64,000 bases of DNA from Agromyces sp. H66. Lineage in GTDB: Bacteria > Actinomycetota > Actinomycetes > Actinomycetales > Microbacteriaceae. The DNA is taken from assembly GCF_004959775.1 (NCBI RefSeq), contig NZ_SJZG01000002.1, positions 248,001 to 312,000 of the forward strand, in the 5' to 3' direction. Positions within the stretch are counted from its first letter, which is position 1. Each line of letters begins with the position of its first letter. The notes under the pieces are model-generated. The model was given only the letters and a program-made list of their open reading frames with translations. It was not told the origin of the DNA and did no database searches. This document shows positions 21,268 to 30,823 of this stretch, in pieces. The position numbers and the translations under genes are program-made.

Positions 21268-22692
21268 ATGTTCAGTGATTCGTCTGAAGTGCTCAAGTTC
21301 ATCAAGGAGACGGATGTCAAGTTCCTCGACATCCGCTTCACCGACCTCCCGGGTGTGCAGCAGCACTTCAACATCCCGGCGTCGACCGTCGACGAGGAGT
21401 TCTTCACGGTCGGCCAACTGTTCGACGGCTCCTCCATTCGCGGGTTCGCCTCGATCCACGAATCCGACATGCAGCTGATCCCGGATGTCTCGACGGCCTA
21501 CGTCGACCCGTTCCGCGCCGAGCGCACGCTCATCATGGTCTTCGACATCTACAACCCGCGCAACGGCGAGATCTACGGCAAGGACCCCCGCCAGGTCGCG
21601 AAGAAGGCCGAGAAGTACCTCGCCTCCACCGGGATCGCCGACACCGCGTTCTTCGCGCCCGAGGCCGAGTTCTACATCTTCGACGACGTCCGCTACGAGG
21701 TGAAGCAGAACGCGAGCTTCTACTCGGTCGACTCCAACGAGGGCGCCTGGAACTCGGGCCGCGCCGAAGAGGGCGGCAACCTCGCGAACAAGACCGCGTA
21801 CAAGGGTGGCTACTTCCCCGTCTCGCCGGTCGACCAGCATGCCGACCTCCGTGACGACATCGTGCTGAAGCTCATCGACGCCGGCCTCGAGGTCGAGCGC
21901 TCGCACCACGAGGTCGGCACCGCCGGCCAGGGCGAGATCAACTACAAGTTCGACACGATGGTGCACGCGGCCGACGACATCCTGAAGTTCAAGTACATCG
22001 TCAAGAACACCGCCAACGAGTGGGGCAAGACCGCCACGTTCATGCCGAAGCCGCTCTTCGGCGACAACGGGTCGGGGATGCACACGCACCAGTCGCTGTG
22101 GAACGAGGGCAAGCCGCTGTTCTACGACGAGGCCGGCTACGGCGGCCTCTCCGACGTCGCGCGCTGGTACATCGGCGGCATCCTCAAGCACGCCCCCGCG
22201 ATCCTCGCCTTCACGAACCCGACGGTGAACTCGTACCACCGGCTCGTGCCGGGCTTCGAGGCTCCCGTGAACCTCGTGTACTCCGCGGGCAACCGCTCGG
22301 CGGCCATCCGCATCCCCATCACGGGCACGAACCCCAAGGCCAAGCGCATCGAGTTCCGTGCGCCGGATGCCTCGGGCAACCCGTACCTCGCCTTCGCCGC
22401 GCAGCTCATGGCGGGCATCGACGGCATCCGGAACCGCATCGAGCCGCACGAGCCCGTCGACAAGGACCTCTACGAGCTTCCGCCCGAGGAGGCCAAGTCC
22501 ATCCCCCAGGTGCCGGGTTCGCTCGACGCGGTACTCGACGCGCTCGAGGCCGACCACGACTTCCTCCTCGAGGGCGGCGTGTTCACCAAGGAGCTCATCG
22601 AGACCTGGATCGACTACAAGCGCGAGAAGGAGCTGAAGCCGCTGGCCCAGCGTCCGCACCCCTTCGAGTACGAGCTCTACTTCGGCGTCTGA
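21268..22692 (+). CDS. glnA: Glutamine synthetase type I-beta (main, adenylylation-regulated)
   Basis: A 474-residue glutamine synthetase that makes glutamine from glutamate, ammonia and ATP as a dodecamer. The catalytic blocks are [23 protein letters not shown], the ATP-binding [17 protein letters not shown] and the Glu/Arg site NRSAAIRIP. The adenylylation loop carries Tyr402 in [10 protein letters not shown], the residue that GlnE modifies. Length and indels fit the beta subtype. A GGAG element lies 12 bases before ATG. Expression is likely controlled by the double GlnR box and activity by the glnE product encoded convergently. A strong terminator follows. Confidence 0.95.
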   Translation: MFSDSSEVLKFIKETDVKFLDIRFTDLPGVQQHFNIPASTVDEEFFTVGQLFDGSSIRGFASIHESDMQLIPDVSTAYVDPFRAERTLIMVFDIYNPRNGEIYGKDPRQVAKKAEKYLASTGIADTAFFAPEAEFYIFDDVRYEVKQNASFYSVDSNEGAWNSGRAEEGGNLANKTAYKGGYFPVSPVDQHADLRDDIVLKLIDAGLEVERSHHEVGTAGQGEINYKFDTMVHAADDILKFKYIVKNTANEWGKTATFMPKPLFGDNGSGMHTHQSLWNEGKPLFYDEAGYGGLSDVARWYIGGILKHAPAILAFTNPTVNSYHRLVPGFEAPVNLVYSAGNRSAAIRIPITGTNPKAKRIEFRAPDASGNPYLAFAAQLMAGIDGIRNRIEPHEPVDKDLYELPPEEAKSIPQVPGSLDAVLDALEADHDFLLEGGVFTKELIETWIDYKREKELKPLAQRPHPFEYELYFGV

Positions 22693-22710
22693 ATTCCCGC
22701 TCCCCCAGGG

Positions 22711-22753
22711 CGACGGTCCCGCACCCGCGTGGTGCGGGACCGTCGTTCGTTCG
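22711..22753. terminator. Strong terminator between glnA and glnE
   Basis: A perfect 15-bp stem: CGACGGTCCCGCACC (22711-22725), loop CGCGT, GGTGCGGGACCGTCG (22731-22745), then TTCGTTCGG. It lies between convergent genes and probably serves both. Confidence 0.85.
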
Positions 22754-22781
22754 GCCCCGGTCGGTGTCGCGCGACGCGCGG

Positions 22782-25700
22782 TCAATGCGTGGTGGGATCG
22801 CGGCGCGGCTCGACGCCGTAGAAGCCCCGCTCGAACACCGCACGCGCTCGCCGCGTGACCGCGAGATAGTCGCTTTCGAGGCGGCTCGCCGACCCGGGCG
22901 GGTACCCCATGATGCGCGCCACGCCCTCGAGTTGCGAGCGTTCGACGGGCAGCACGTCGATCGTGCGGTCGAGCCACAGCGTCAGCGCCGACCTCGCACG
23001 CGACGCGAACACCCACGCCGTGCGCAGCACGCTCGCATCCGCGGGGGCGACGTGGCCGTGCTCGACGGCCGCGTCGAGGGCATCGAGCGTCGACGTGGTG
23101 CGGAGCGACGGATCGGCGGCGCCGTGCTGCAGCTGCACGAGCTGTACGTACCACTCGACGTCGGAGAGCGATCCCCGCCCGAGCTTCAGGTGCCGGGTGG
23201 GGTCGGCGCCCTGCGGCAGCCGCTCGTTCTCGACGCGCGCCTTGATGCGCTTGACCTCGCGGATGTCCTGCTCGGTGATCTCCGCCGGATAGCGCACCGA
23301 GTCGGCGAGGTCCGTGAAGTCGTGGATGAGCGCCGGGTCGCCGGCCACCCCGCGGGCGCGCAGCAGGGCCTGCGCCTCCCACGTCAGCGACCAGCGCGCG
23401 TAGTAGGCCCGGTAGGCGTCGAGCGACCGTGCGATGACGCCGTTGCGACCCTCAGGTCGCAGGTCGGCGTCGAGCTCGAACGGCAGGCGTGCATCCTCGC
23501 TCAGGCGAACGAGCTCCGACACGATGCGGAGGGCCCGGGCCTGCGCGGCCTCGGGCGAGGCATGCGTGGGCCGGAAGACGTAGACGATGTCGGCATCCGA
23601 CCCGATGCCGAGCTCGCGACCGCCGAACCGGCCCATGCCGATCACGGCGAACTCCAGCCCGTCGTCCTCGCCCCCGCGGATCGCCTCGACCAGGGCGGCG
23701 ATGTGGCTCTCGGTCACGTCGGACAGCCCTCGCCCGAGCTCCTCCACCGAGCACACGTCGAGGATGGCGGAGAGCGCCAGGCGCAGCACCTCGCGACGGC
23801 GGATGGCCCGGAACACCTTGGCCGAGGCATCCGCGTCGCCGTGGCGGGCGAGCACCGCCCGCTTCTCGTCCTGGAGCGCCGAGAGCGGGCGGGGCCGCAG
23901 CTCGTCGACGTCCTCGAGCCACGCGACCGCCTCGGGGATGCGCTCCAGGAGCTCGCCGGCGAACCGCGACCCCGAGAGCACGCGGGTGAGCCGGAGCGCG
24001 GCGTCCGACGAATCGCGCAGCAGGCGCAGGTACCAGTGCGTGGTCCCGAGGGTGTCGCTCACGCGGCGGAACGCGAGCAGGCCGTAGTCGGGATCGGCGC
24101 CGTCGGCGAACCAGGAGATGAGCACGGGCATCAGGTGCCGCTGGATGGTCGCCCGTCGCGACACGCCCGCGGTGAGCGCGCCGATGTGGGCGAGCGCGCC
24201 CTTCGGATCCCGGAAGCCGATCGCCGCGAGCCGTGCCTCCGCCTGTTCGCTCGTGAGCTCGAGCTCGCCCGGGGGCAGTGCCGCCACCGCCGACAGGAGC
24301 GGGCGGTAGAACAGCCGTTCGTGCAGCCCCCGGACGCGCTGACGGGTGTCCTGCCAGACCGCGGTCAGGTCTTCGGCGTTCCGTGCGAGACCCGACGAAC
24401 GTGCGAGGGTTCGCAGCCGTGCGGCGTCGCGGGGCATGAGATGCGTGCGTCGCAGCCGGTCCAGCTGCAGGCGGTGCTCGAGTACCCGGAGCACGCGGTA
24501 GTCGCGTGAGAACTCGGCCGCCTCCTCGCGACCCACGTAGCCGCGTGCCGCGAGCGCCGTGAGGGCCGGCAGGGTTCCGCCCTGCCGGATCTCGGGGTCG
24601 GTCGCCCCGTGCACGAGCTGGAGGAGCTGCACCGTGAACTCGATGTCCCGGAGCCCGCCGGGGCCGAGCTTCACCTGCACGTCGACCTCGTCGGCGGGGA
24701 TGTGCTCGGTCACGCGTTCGCGCATCCGCTGCACCGACTCGACGAACCCGTCGCGGCCGGAGCTCGCCCAGACCTTCGGGGCGACGCCCGCGGCGTAGCG
24801 GGCGCCGAGCTCCGCATCGCCCGCGATCGGCCGCGCCTTCAGGAGCGCCTGGAACTCCCAGCTCTTCGCCCACCGATCGTAGTACTGCAGGTGCGAGTCG
24901 AGCGTGCGCACGAGGGCGCCGTCCTTGCCCTCGGGCCGGAGGTTCGGGTCCACCTCCCAGAGCGGCGGCTCGATGCCGTGCTCGGCGATCATGCGCATCG
25001 CCACCATCGCGAGTCGGGTCGCGATGTCGAGAGCGCGGGCCGTCGAGACGACGTCCTCGTCGGCGGACTCGGCGACGAAGATCACGTCGACGTCGCTCAC
25101 GTAGTTGAGCTCGCGCGCGCCGGCCTTGCCCATGCCGATCACGGCGAGACGGGTCGCCGCAACCTCGCGCGCGGGATAGCGGCCGGGCGAGGCGGGGTCG
25201 CCGTCGGCGCGCGAGATCGAGCGCCGAGCCGCCACGAGCGCCGCGTCGAGCGCCGCGCCGGCGAGGTCCGCGAGACCGGCCGCGACGGTGTCGACGGCCT
25301 CGATCGTGCTCGGGCGCGTGAGGTCGTACACGGCGATGCCCGCGAGCAGGCGCCGGTAGCGCACCCGCACCGCGGTCGCCGCAGCGGTCGGAAGATCGGC
25401 CTGCGGCACGTCGAGGTCGTCGATCGCCGCCGTCAGCACGACACGTGCGTCATCCGCTCCGAGCGGCGGCAGGGGCACCTGCTGCAGCACCGCGAGCTCG
25501 GCCGGATGCCGCAGCAGGAAGTCGGCGAATCCGCGCGACGCCCCGAGCAGGCGCGCCAGGCGCTCGGCCGAGGCATCCTGACCGAGCACCGAGGCCACCT
25601 CGTGCGGCGCGCGCTCGTGCAGGCGACGGATCGCCGCGAGCGCCTCGTCGGGATCGCCGGCATGCGCGAGCGCGCCGAGCAGCCGATCGCCGTCGAGCCC

Positions 25701-25799
25701 GGTCGTCGAGGCGAGCTCCTCGAGCGAGGCGGCAGCCCGGTCGAGGTCGTCGAAACCCGCTCGGGCGAGCCGGCCGAGGGACTGCGCCTGTCGTGACAT
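22782..25799 (-). CDS. glnE: Bifunctional glutamine synthetase adenylyltransferase/deadenylase
   Basis: A 1005-residue GlnE with two nucleotidyltransferase domains. The N-terminal one has GMGKAGARELNYVSDVDVIFV and should be the de-adenylylating half. The C-terminal one has GMGRFGGRELGIGSDADIVYV and should be the adenylylating half. Each is followed by a GlnD PII-uridylyltransferase-type helical domain (KLGPGGLRDIEF, KLGRGSLSDVEW). It turns the main GlnA off and on by AMP modification of Tyr402. It lies 10 bases downstream of glnA2 on the same strand and converges on glnA, its target. Confidence 0.95.
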   Translation of the reverse strand: MSRQAQSLGRLARAGFDDLDRAAASLEELASTTGLDGDRLLGALAHAGDPDEALAAIRRLHERAPHEVASVLGQDASAERLARLLGASRGFADFLLRHPAELAVLQQVPLPPLGADDARVVLTAAIDDLDVPQADLPTAAATAVRVRYRRLLAGIAVYDLTRPSTIEAVDTVAAGLADLAGAALDAALVAARRSISRADGDPASPGRYPAREVAATRLAVIGMGKAGARELNYVSDVDVIFVAESADEDVVSTARALDIATRLAMVAMRMIAEHGIEPPLWEVDPNLRPEGKDGALVRTLDSHLQYYDRWAKSWEFQALLKARPIAGDAELGARYAAGVAPKVWASSGRDGFVESVQRMRERVTEHIPADEVDVQVKLGPGGLRDIEFTVQLLQLVHGATDPEIRQGGTLPALTALAARGYVGREEAAEFSRDYRVLRVLEHRLQLDRLRRTHLMPRDAARLRTLARSSGLARNAEDLTAVWQDTRQRVRGLHERLFYRPLLSAVAALPPGELELTSEQAEARLAAIGFRDPKGALAHIGALTAGVSRRATIQRHLMPVLISWFADGADPDYGLLAFRRVSDTLGTTHWYLRLLRDSSDAALRLTRVLSGSRFAGELLERIPEAVAWLEDVDELRPRPLSALQDEKRAVLARHGDADASAKVFRAIRRREVLRLALSAILDVCSVEELGRGLSDVTESHIAALVEAIRGGEDDGLEFAVIGMGRFGGRELGIGSDADIVYVFRPTHASPEAAQARALRIVSELVRLSEDARLPFELDADLRPEGRNGVIARSLDAYRAYYARWSLTWEAQALLRARGVAGDPALIHDFTDLADSVRYPAEITEQDIREVKRIKARVENERLPQGADPTRHLKLGRGSLSDVEWYVQLVQLQHGAADPSLRTTSTLDALDAAVEHGHVAPADASVLRTAWVFASRARSALTLWLDRTIDVLPVERSQLEGVARIMGYPPGSASRLESDYLAVTRRARAVFERGFYGVEPRRDPTTH

Positions 25800-25809
25800 C
25801 CGTCTCAGG

Positions 25810-27147
25810 TCAGAGGATCTCGAGATTGCGCTGCAACTCGAACGGGGTGACCTGCACCCGGTAGTCGCGCCACTCCGCTCGCTTGTTCGCGAGCACGTAG
25901 TTGAAGACCTGCTCGCCGAGCGTCTCGGCGACGAGCTCGGACTCCTCCATGTACTCGATCGCGTGGTCGAGGCTGGCCGGCAGGGGGTCGTAGCCGAGCG
26001 CGCGTCGCTCGCTGTCGGTGAGCGCCCACACGTCGTCCTCCGCCTCGGGCGGGAGCTCGTAGCCCTCCTCGATGCCCTTCATGCCCGCCGCGAGGAGCAG
26101 CGAGAAGGCGAGGTACGGGTTGGCGGCCGAGTCGATTGCGCGGTACTCGACTCGCGCGCTCTGGCCCTTGTTGGGCTTGTACAGGGGCACGCGCACGAGC
26201 GCCGACCGGTTGTTGTGGCCCCAGCAGATGAAGCTCGGCGCCTCGTCGCCGCCCCAGAGCCGCTTGTAGGAATTCACGAACTGGTTCGTCACGGCCGAGA
26301 TCTCGTTGGCGTGCCGGAGGAGCCCGGCGATGAACTGGCGGCCGATCTTCGACAGCTGGTACTGCGCCCCCGCCTCGAAGAACGCGTTCGCGTCGCCCTC
26401 GAAGAGCGAGAGGTGCGTGTGCATGCCGCTTCCGGGGTTGTGCGAGAACGGCTTCGGCATGAACGTCGCGTACACGCCCTGCTCGATGGCGACCTCCTTC
26501 ACGACCGTGCGGAAGGTCATGATGTTGTCGGCCGTCGTCAGGGCGTCGGCGTAGCGGAGGTCGATCTCGTTCTGGCCGGGCCCGGCCTCGTGGTGGCTGA
26601 ACTCCACCGAGATGCCGAGGTCCTCGAGCATGCGCACCGAGCGTCGACGGAAGTCGTGGGCGGTGCCGCCCGGCACGTTGTCGAAGTAGCCCGCCGAGTC
26701 GACGGGTTGCGGACCCTCGGGTCCGTACTTCGACGACTTCAGCAGGTAGAACTCGATCTCGGGGTGCGTGTAGAAGGTGAAGCCGCGGTCGGCCGCGCGT
26801 GCGAGCGTGCGCTTCAGCACGTTGCGGGGGTCGGCGACGGCCGGCTCCCCGTCGGGAGTCGTGATGTCGCAGAACATGCGTGCCGTGGGATCGATGTCGC
26901 CGCGCCACGGGAGCGTCTGGAACGTGGTCGGGTCGGGGAAGGCGAGGAGGTCGGACTCGTACGTGCGGCTGAGGCCCTCGATGGCCGAGCCGTCGAATCC
27001 GATGCCCTCGGTGAACGCCCCCTCGACCTCGGCGGGGGCGATCGCCACCGACTTCAGGGTGCCCACGACGTCGGTGAACCAGAGCCTGACGAACTTGACC
27101 CCACGTTCCTCGATGGTCCGGAGAACGAAGTCGCGCTGCTTATCCAT
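25810..27147 (-). CDS. glnA2: Glutamine synthetase GlnA2-type
   Basis: A 445-residue glutamine synthetase of the shorter type that accompanies glnE in actinobacteria. It has GIGFDGSAIEG, HPEIEFYLL, FMPKPFSHNPGSGMHTHLSL and NNRSALVRVPLY. The C-terminal loop EGYELPPEAEDD differs from the GlnA adenylylation loop, although a Tyr is present at the equivalent place. Its physiological role in actinobacteria is not settled. ATG 27147 is favoured by GAGAGAGGG upstream and by the conserved MDKQRDFVLRTI start. TACCCT at 27173-27178 (minus strand) is a possible -10. It forms an operon with glnE. Confidence 0.9.
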   Translation of the reverse strand: MDKQRDFVLRTIEERGVKFVRLWFTDVVGTLKSVAIAPAEVEGAFTEGIGFDGSAIEGLSRTYESDLLAFPDPTTFQTLPWRGDIDPTARMFCDITTPDGEPAVADPRNVLKRTLARAADRGFTFYTHPEIEFYLLKSSKYGPEGPQPVDSAGYFDNVPGGTAHDFRRRSVRMLEDLGISVEFSHHEAGPGQNEIDLRYADALTTADNIMTFRTVVKEVAIEQGVYATFMPKPFSHNPGSGMHTHLSLFEGDANAFFEAGAQYQLSKIGRQFIAGLLRHANEISAVTNQFVNSYKRLWGGDEAPSFICWGHNNRSALVRVPLYKPNKGQSARVEYRAIDSAANPYLAFSLLLAAGMKGIEEGYELPPEAEDDVWALTDSERRALGYDPLPASLDHAIEYMEESELVAETLGEQVFNYVLANKRAEWRDYRVQVTPFELQRNLEIL

Positions 27148-27234
27148 CCACACCCTCTCTCGCACCTCTCAGGGTAGCGGTTCGGCGACCGGCCGAGCGC
27201 CGACCGCCGCTGCCCGTTGTGCCAGACTGGCGGC

Positions 27235-28122
27235 ATGCCAGAGCAGCCTGTGAACGACCCAGCATCCGCGAGCTCCGCACTCCCCGAGACCAACCCGTAC
27301 GGCGGCGCCGCGGCGACCGGAGGCCCGAAGCGAGTGCGCACCCGGCACTTCCAGAACGCCAAACGCGAGGGCATCAAGATCACCGGACTCACGAGCTACG
27401 ACATGCTCACGGCGCGCATCTTCGATGAAGCGGGCATCGACTTCCTGCTCGTGGGCGATTCGGCGGGCAACACCGTGCTCGGCTACGAGACCACCCTGCC
27501 CGTGACTCTCGACGAACTCATCCCCCTCACGAGAGCCGTCGCCAGCGCCGTGCGGCGCGCGTTCGTCGTGGCCGACATGCCGTTCGGCTCCTACGAGAAC
27601 GGCCCCGAGGACGCCCTCAAGACCGCGGTCCGGTTCATGAAGGAGACGGGTGCCCACGCCGTGAAGCTCGAGGGCGGCGAACGCAGCGCCAAGCAGATCC
27701 GGCGCATCGTCGGCGCCGGCATCCCCGTGATGGGGCACATCGGCTACACGCCGCAGAGCGAGCACGGCCTCGGCGGCCACGTCATCCAGGGGCGCGGCGA
27801 GGGCGTGCAGCAACTGCTCGCCGACGCGAAGGCCGTGCAGGAGGCGGGCGCCTTCGCCGTCGTGCTCGAGATGGTGCCGGCGGATGCCGCGCGGCAGGTG
27901 ACCGAGCTCCTCGAGATCCCGACCATCAGCGTGGGCGCCGGACCGCACACCGACGGCCAGCTCCTCGTCTGGACCGACTGGGCGGGCCTCACGATCGGCC
28001 GCGTTCCGAAGTTCGTGAAGCAGTACGCGAACCTGGCCGGCGTCCTCAGCGAGGCCGCGACTGCGTGGCGCAAGGACGTCGAGGCGGGGAACTATCCCGA
28101 CGCCGAGCACAGCTACGAGTAG
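27235..28122 (+). CDS. panB: 3-methyl-2-oxobutanoate hydroxymethyltransferase
   Basis: A 295-residue PanB, the first committed enzyme of pantothenate synthesis (ketopantoate from 2-oxoisovalerate and methylene-tetrahydrofolate). Conserved blocks are [34 protein letters not shown] with the metal-binding Asp, [16 protein letters not shown], and [10 protein letters not shown]. The N-terminal ~35 residues are a variable Ala/Pro extension common in Microbacteriaceae. CAGACT lies 6 bases before ATG 27235, a near-consensus leaderless arrangement. It diverges from glnA2. Confidence 0.93.
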   Translation: MPEQPVNDPASASSALPETNPYGGAAATGGPKRVRTRHFQNAKREGIKITGLTSYDMLTARIFDEAGIDFLLVGDSAGNTVLGYETTLPVTLDELIPLTRAVASAVRRAFVVADMPFGSYENGPEDALKTAVRFMKETGAHAVKLEGGERSAKQIRRIVGAGIPVMGHIGYTPQSEHGLGGHVIQGRGEGVQQLLADAKAVQEAGAFAVVLEMVPADAARQVTELLEIPTISVGAGPHTDGQLLVWTDWAGLTIGRVPKFVKQYANLAGVLSEAATAWRKDVEAGNYPDAEHSYE

Positions 28123-28139
28123 GCGCGGCGGCGCGACAC

Positions 28140-28325
28140 TCAGTCTTCGGCGGCCTCCTCCTCGGCCCACTTCGCGCTGTTCGCCCGGAGGATCTCCAGG
28201 GCGCGCTCGGCCTCCTCGCGGGTCTCGAACGGTCCGACCCGTTCGACCGCCGGTGACTGGAAGCCCTGCTCGACCTCACCGGTCTTCATGTTGTACCAGA
28301 ACATGTGCTCGACATCCTCGGCCAT
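28140..28325 (-). CDS. SPOR domain-like small protein
   Basis: A 61-residue protein whose sequence (FWYNMKTGEVEQG, then VGPFETREEAERALEIL) matches the small actinobacterial SPOR-domain proteins that sit beside map. SPOR domains usually bind denuded glycan strands at the septum. This protein has no signal peptide or membrane segment, so an intracellular role is more likely. It is acidic at the C-terminus. The gene is divergent from map, and the two ATG codons are separated by 11 bases with interlocked -10 boxes. Confidence 0.8.
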   Translation of the reverse strand: MAEDVEHMFWYNMKTGEVEQGFQSPAVERVGPFETREEAERALEILRANSAKWAEEEAAED

Positions 28326-28339
28326 AGGCTGATCCTATG
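28323..28339. promoter_or_regulatory. Interlocked divergent leaderless promoters (SPOR protein / map)
   Basis: The 17 bases CATAGGCTGATCCTATG hold two start codons and two -10 boxes. On the plus strand TAGGCT (28325-28330) is 6 bases before the map ATG (28337). On the minus strand TAGGAT (28337-28332) is 6 bases before the SPOR ATG (28325). Each -10 overlaps the first base of the opposing start codon. The two promoters cannot be occupied by polymerase at the same time. Confidence 0.65.
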
Positions 28340-29200
28340 CCCAAGGACCCCGCAGGCCACCTGATCCCCGGCCGTCTGTCGCCGACCCGTGAGGTGCCGG
28401 CCGGCATCGCCCGGCCCGAATACGTCGGCCGCGCCGCGCCGACACCCGGCGCGGGCGGCGATCGCTACACGGCCGAGGAGATCGAGCGCATCCGCGCGGC
28501 CGGTCGCATCGCCGCGGGAGCGATCGACGCCGCGGCATCCGCCATCCGGCCGGGAGTCACGACCGACGAGCTCGACCGCATCGTGCACGAGTACGTCGTC
28601 GCGCACGGCGCCTACCCCTCGACGCTCGGCTACCGCGGCTACCCGAAGTCGTCGTGCACCTCGGTCAACGAGGTCATCTGCCACGGCATCCCCGACGACA
28701 CCGTGCTGGACGACGGCGACCTCGTCAACATCGACGTCACCGCGTACCTCGACGGGTACCACGGCGACCTCAACCACACGTTCCTCGTGGGCCGGGCCGA
28801 CGAGCAGGCGGCGCTGCTCGTCGAGCGCACGCGGGAGGCGCTCGCACGCGGCATCCGCGCCGTCGCACCGGGTCGGCAGGTGAACGTGATCGGGCGCGCC
28901 ATCGAGGCGTATGCGAAGCGCTTCGGCTACGGCGTCGTGCGCGACTACACCGGACACGGCGTCGGCCGGGCGTTCCACACGGGGCTCGTCATCCCCCACT
29001 ACGACGCACCCGAGTTCGACACGATCATGGAGCCCGGCATGGTCTTCACGATCGAGCCGATGCTCACGCTCGGCGCGATCACGTGGGACGTCTGGGACGA
29101 CGACTGGACGGTCGTCACCCGCGACCGGTCGCTCACCGCGCAGTTCGAGCACACCCTCGTCGTCACCGAGCGCGGCGCCGAGATCCTGACCCTCCCCTGA
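28337..29200 (+). CDS. map: Type I methionine aminopeptidase
   Basis: A 287-residue methionine aminopeptidase that removes the initiator Met from nascent proteins. The five metal ligands lie in [29 protein letters not shown] and FEHT. An N-terminal extension of about 40 residues before the pita-bread fold resembles the type 1c enzymes with a PxxP-like linker ([22 protein letters not shown]). It starts from a leaderless promoter shared back-to-back with the SPOR gene. Confidence 0.93.
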   Translation: MPKDPAGHLIPGRLSPTREVPAGIARPEYVGRAAPTPGAGGDRYTAEEIERIRAAGRIAAGAIDAAASAIRPGVTTDELDRIVHEYVVAHGAYPSTLGYRGYPKSSCTSVNEVICHGIPDDTVLDDGDLVNIDVTAYLDGYHGDLNHTFLVGRADEQAALLVERTREALARGIRAVAPGRQVNVIGRAIEAYAKRFGYGVVRDYTGHGVGRAFHTGLVIPHYDAPEFDTIMEPGMVFTIEPMLTLGAITWDVWDDDWTVVTRDRSLTAQFEHTLVVTERGAEILTLP

Positions 29201-29222
29201 GGGTCGCTCCTCGTGCCCGCGA

Positions 29223-29228
29223 TAGTGT
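29223..29228 (+). promoter_or_regulatory. -10 of leaderless ppgK
   Basis: TAGTGT, 6 bases before ATG 29235, with no ribosome-binding site between. Confidence 0.6.
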
Positions 29229-29234
29229 GGCGCC

Positions 29235-29990
29235 ATGGCGAGTGAGCACGCGATCGGCATCGACATCGGCGGCACGGGCATCAAGGGAGCGGTCGTCGAC
29301 CTCGCCACCGGACGGCTCGTCAGCGAGCGGTTCAAGGTGCGCACGCCCGAGGGCGGCCGGCCCCGGGACATCCTGCGGGCGGCCGAGGAACTGCTGGCGG
29401 GCATCGCCGACGAGGCCGACGGCACGAAGCTGCCGCTCGGCCTGTGCTTCCCGGCGATCGTCAAGCACGGCCGCACCCTCTCGGCGGCGAACATCTCCGA
29501 CGAGTGGATCGGCCTGCCAGCCGAGGAACTCTTCGAGCAGGCGCTCGGGCGTGAGATCCACTTCATCAACGATGCGGATGCCGCGGGCATCGCCGAGCTG
29601 CGGTACGGCGCGATCGCGGGCGTCGCCGGGGTCACGATCCTCACGACGCTCGGCACGGGGATCGGCTCGGCGATCATCAACGACGGCGTGCTCGTGCCGA
29701 ACACCGAGCTCGGGCACCTCGAGCTCGACGGACACGACGCCGAACGCCGCGCCGCCTACTCGGCGATGGAGCGTGAGTCGCTGAGCTGGGAGCAGTGGGC
29801 CGAGCGGCTGCAGCGGTACTACTCGCACCTCGAGTTCCTCTTCTCCCCCGACCTGTTCGTCGTCGGCGGCGGCGTGTCGAAGCACCACGAGCAGTTCCTG
29901 TCGCTGCTCGACCTCCAGACGCCGATCGTGCCGGCCGTGCACCGCAACAACGCGGGCATCCTGGGGGCGGCGTCGCTCGCGACGCGGTAG
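29235..29990 (+). CDS. ppgK: Polyphosphate glucokinase
   Basis: A 251-residue ROK-fold glucokinase that phosphorylates glucose with polyphosphate or ATP. The phosphate-binding loop is IGIDIGGTGIKGAVV. The glucose-site block FINDADAAGIAELRYG and the second nucleotide motif TLGTGIGSA are present. ELGHLELDG is also present, and the polyphosphate-dependent actinobacterial subgroup has its His/Glu here. The gene ends 2 bases from the 3' end of the convergent RNase P RNA gene. Confidence 0.92.
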   Translation: MASEHAIGIDIGGTGIKGAVVDLATGRLVSERFKVRTPEGGRPRDILRAAEELLAGIADEADGTKLPLGLCFPAIVKHGRTLSAANISDEWIGLPAEELFEQALGREIHFINDADAAGIAELRYGAIAGVAGVTILTTLGTGIGSAIINDGVLVPNTELGHLELDGHDAERRAAYSAMERESLSWEQWAERLQRYYSHLEFLFSPDLFVVGGGVSKHHEQFLSLLDLQTPIVPAVHRNNAGILGAASLATR

Positions 29991-29992
29991 GT

Positions 29993-30391
<399 letters not shown>

Positions 30392-30397
30392 ATCGCC

Positions 30398-30403
30398 AGA
30401 TTA
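30398..30403 (-). promoter_or_regulatory. -10 of rnpB overlapping RNase H stop codon
   Basis: TAATCT on the minus strand. Its first three bases are the TAA stop of the RNase H gene, and the RNA starts 7 bases downstream at about 30391, agreeing with the P1 helix end. Confidence 0.6.
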
Positions 30404-30823
30404 CAGCCCGAAGCTGGACTTCCGATCCATCGCCCGGTTCGCGAGGGCGTCGGCGCGCGAGTTCTCCAGGCGCGGCACCCACTCGAACGTCGCGTGCCGG
30501 CGGCCGATCAACTCCCGCGCCTCGCGGGCGATGTGCTGCATGTCGGGGTGCCTGATCTTCCACCGGCCCGACATCTGCTCCACCACGAGCTTCGAATCCA
30601 TGCGCACGTGCACGGATGCCCCGGGGTCGATCTCGAACGCGCGACGCAGGCCCTCGAGCATCCCGCGGTACTCGGCCACGTTGTTGGTGGCCACGCCGAC
30701 GTAGACGCCGATCTCCGCGAGCACCTCGCCGGATTCGCCGTCCATGACGATCGCCCCGCCCGCCGCGATGCCCGGGTTGCCCCGTGAGCCGCCGTCGGCC
30801 TCCACGATGAGCGTGCGCGACAT
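30401..30823 (-). CDS. RNase HI family protein (reverse transcriptase-like RNase H domain)
   Basis: A 140-residue RNase H fold protein with the acidic active-site residues in place: Asp in VEADGGSRGNPG, Glu in NNVAEYRG, Asp in VRMDSKLVVEQM and the final Asp in NSRADALAN. It should cut RNA in RNA-DNA hybrids. The family is usually annotated ribonuclease HI or reverse transcriptase-like protein and in actinobacteria is often adjacent to the zinc-ribbon protein seen here. The start ATG overlaps the previous stop (TGATG), so translation is coupled. Confidence 0.85.
   Translation of the reverse strand: MSRTLIVEADGGSRGNPGIAAGGAIVMDGESGEVLAEIGVYVGVATNNVAEYRGMLEGLRRAFEIDPGASVHVRMDSKLVVEQMSGRWKIRHPDMQHIAREARELIGRRHATFEWVPRLENSRADALANRAMDRKSSFGL

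Noticed and set aside
25810-27147. Second glutamine synthetase as an inactive copy
   Set aside because: All catalytic blocks are present; only the adenylylation-type loop differs, as usual for the GlnA2 type.
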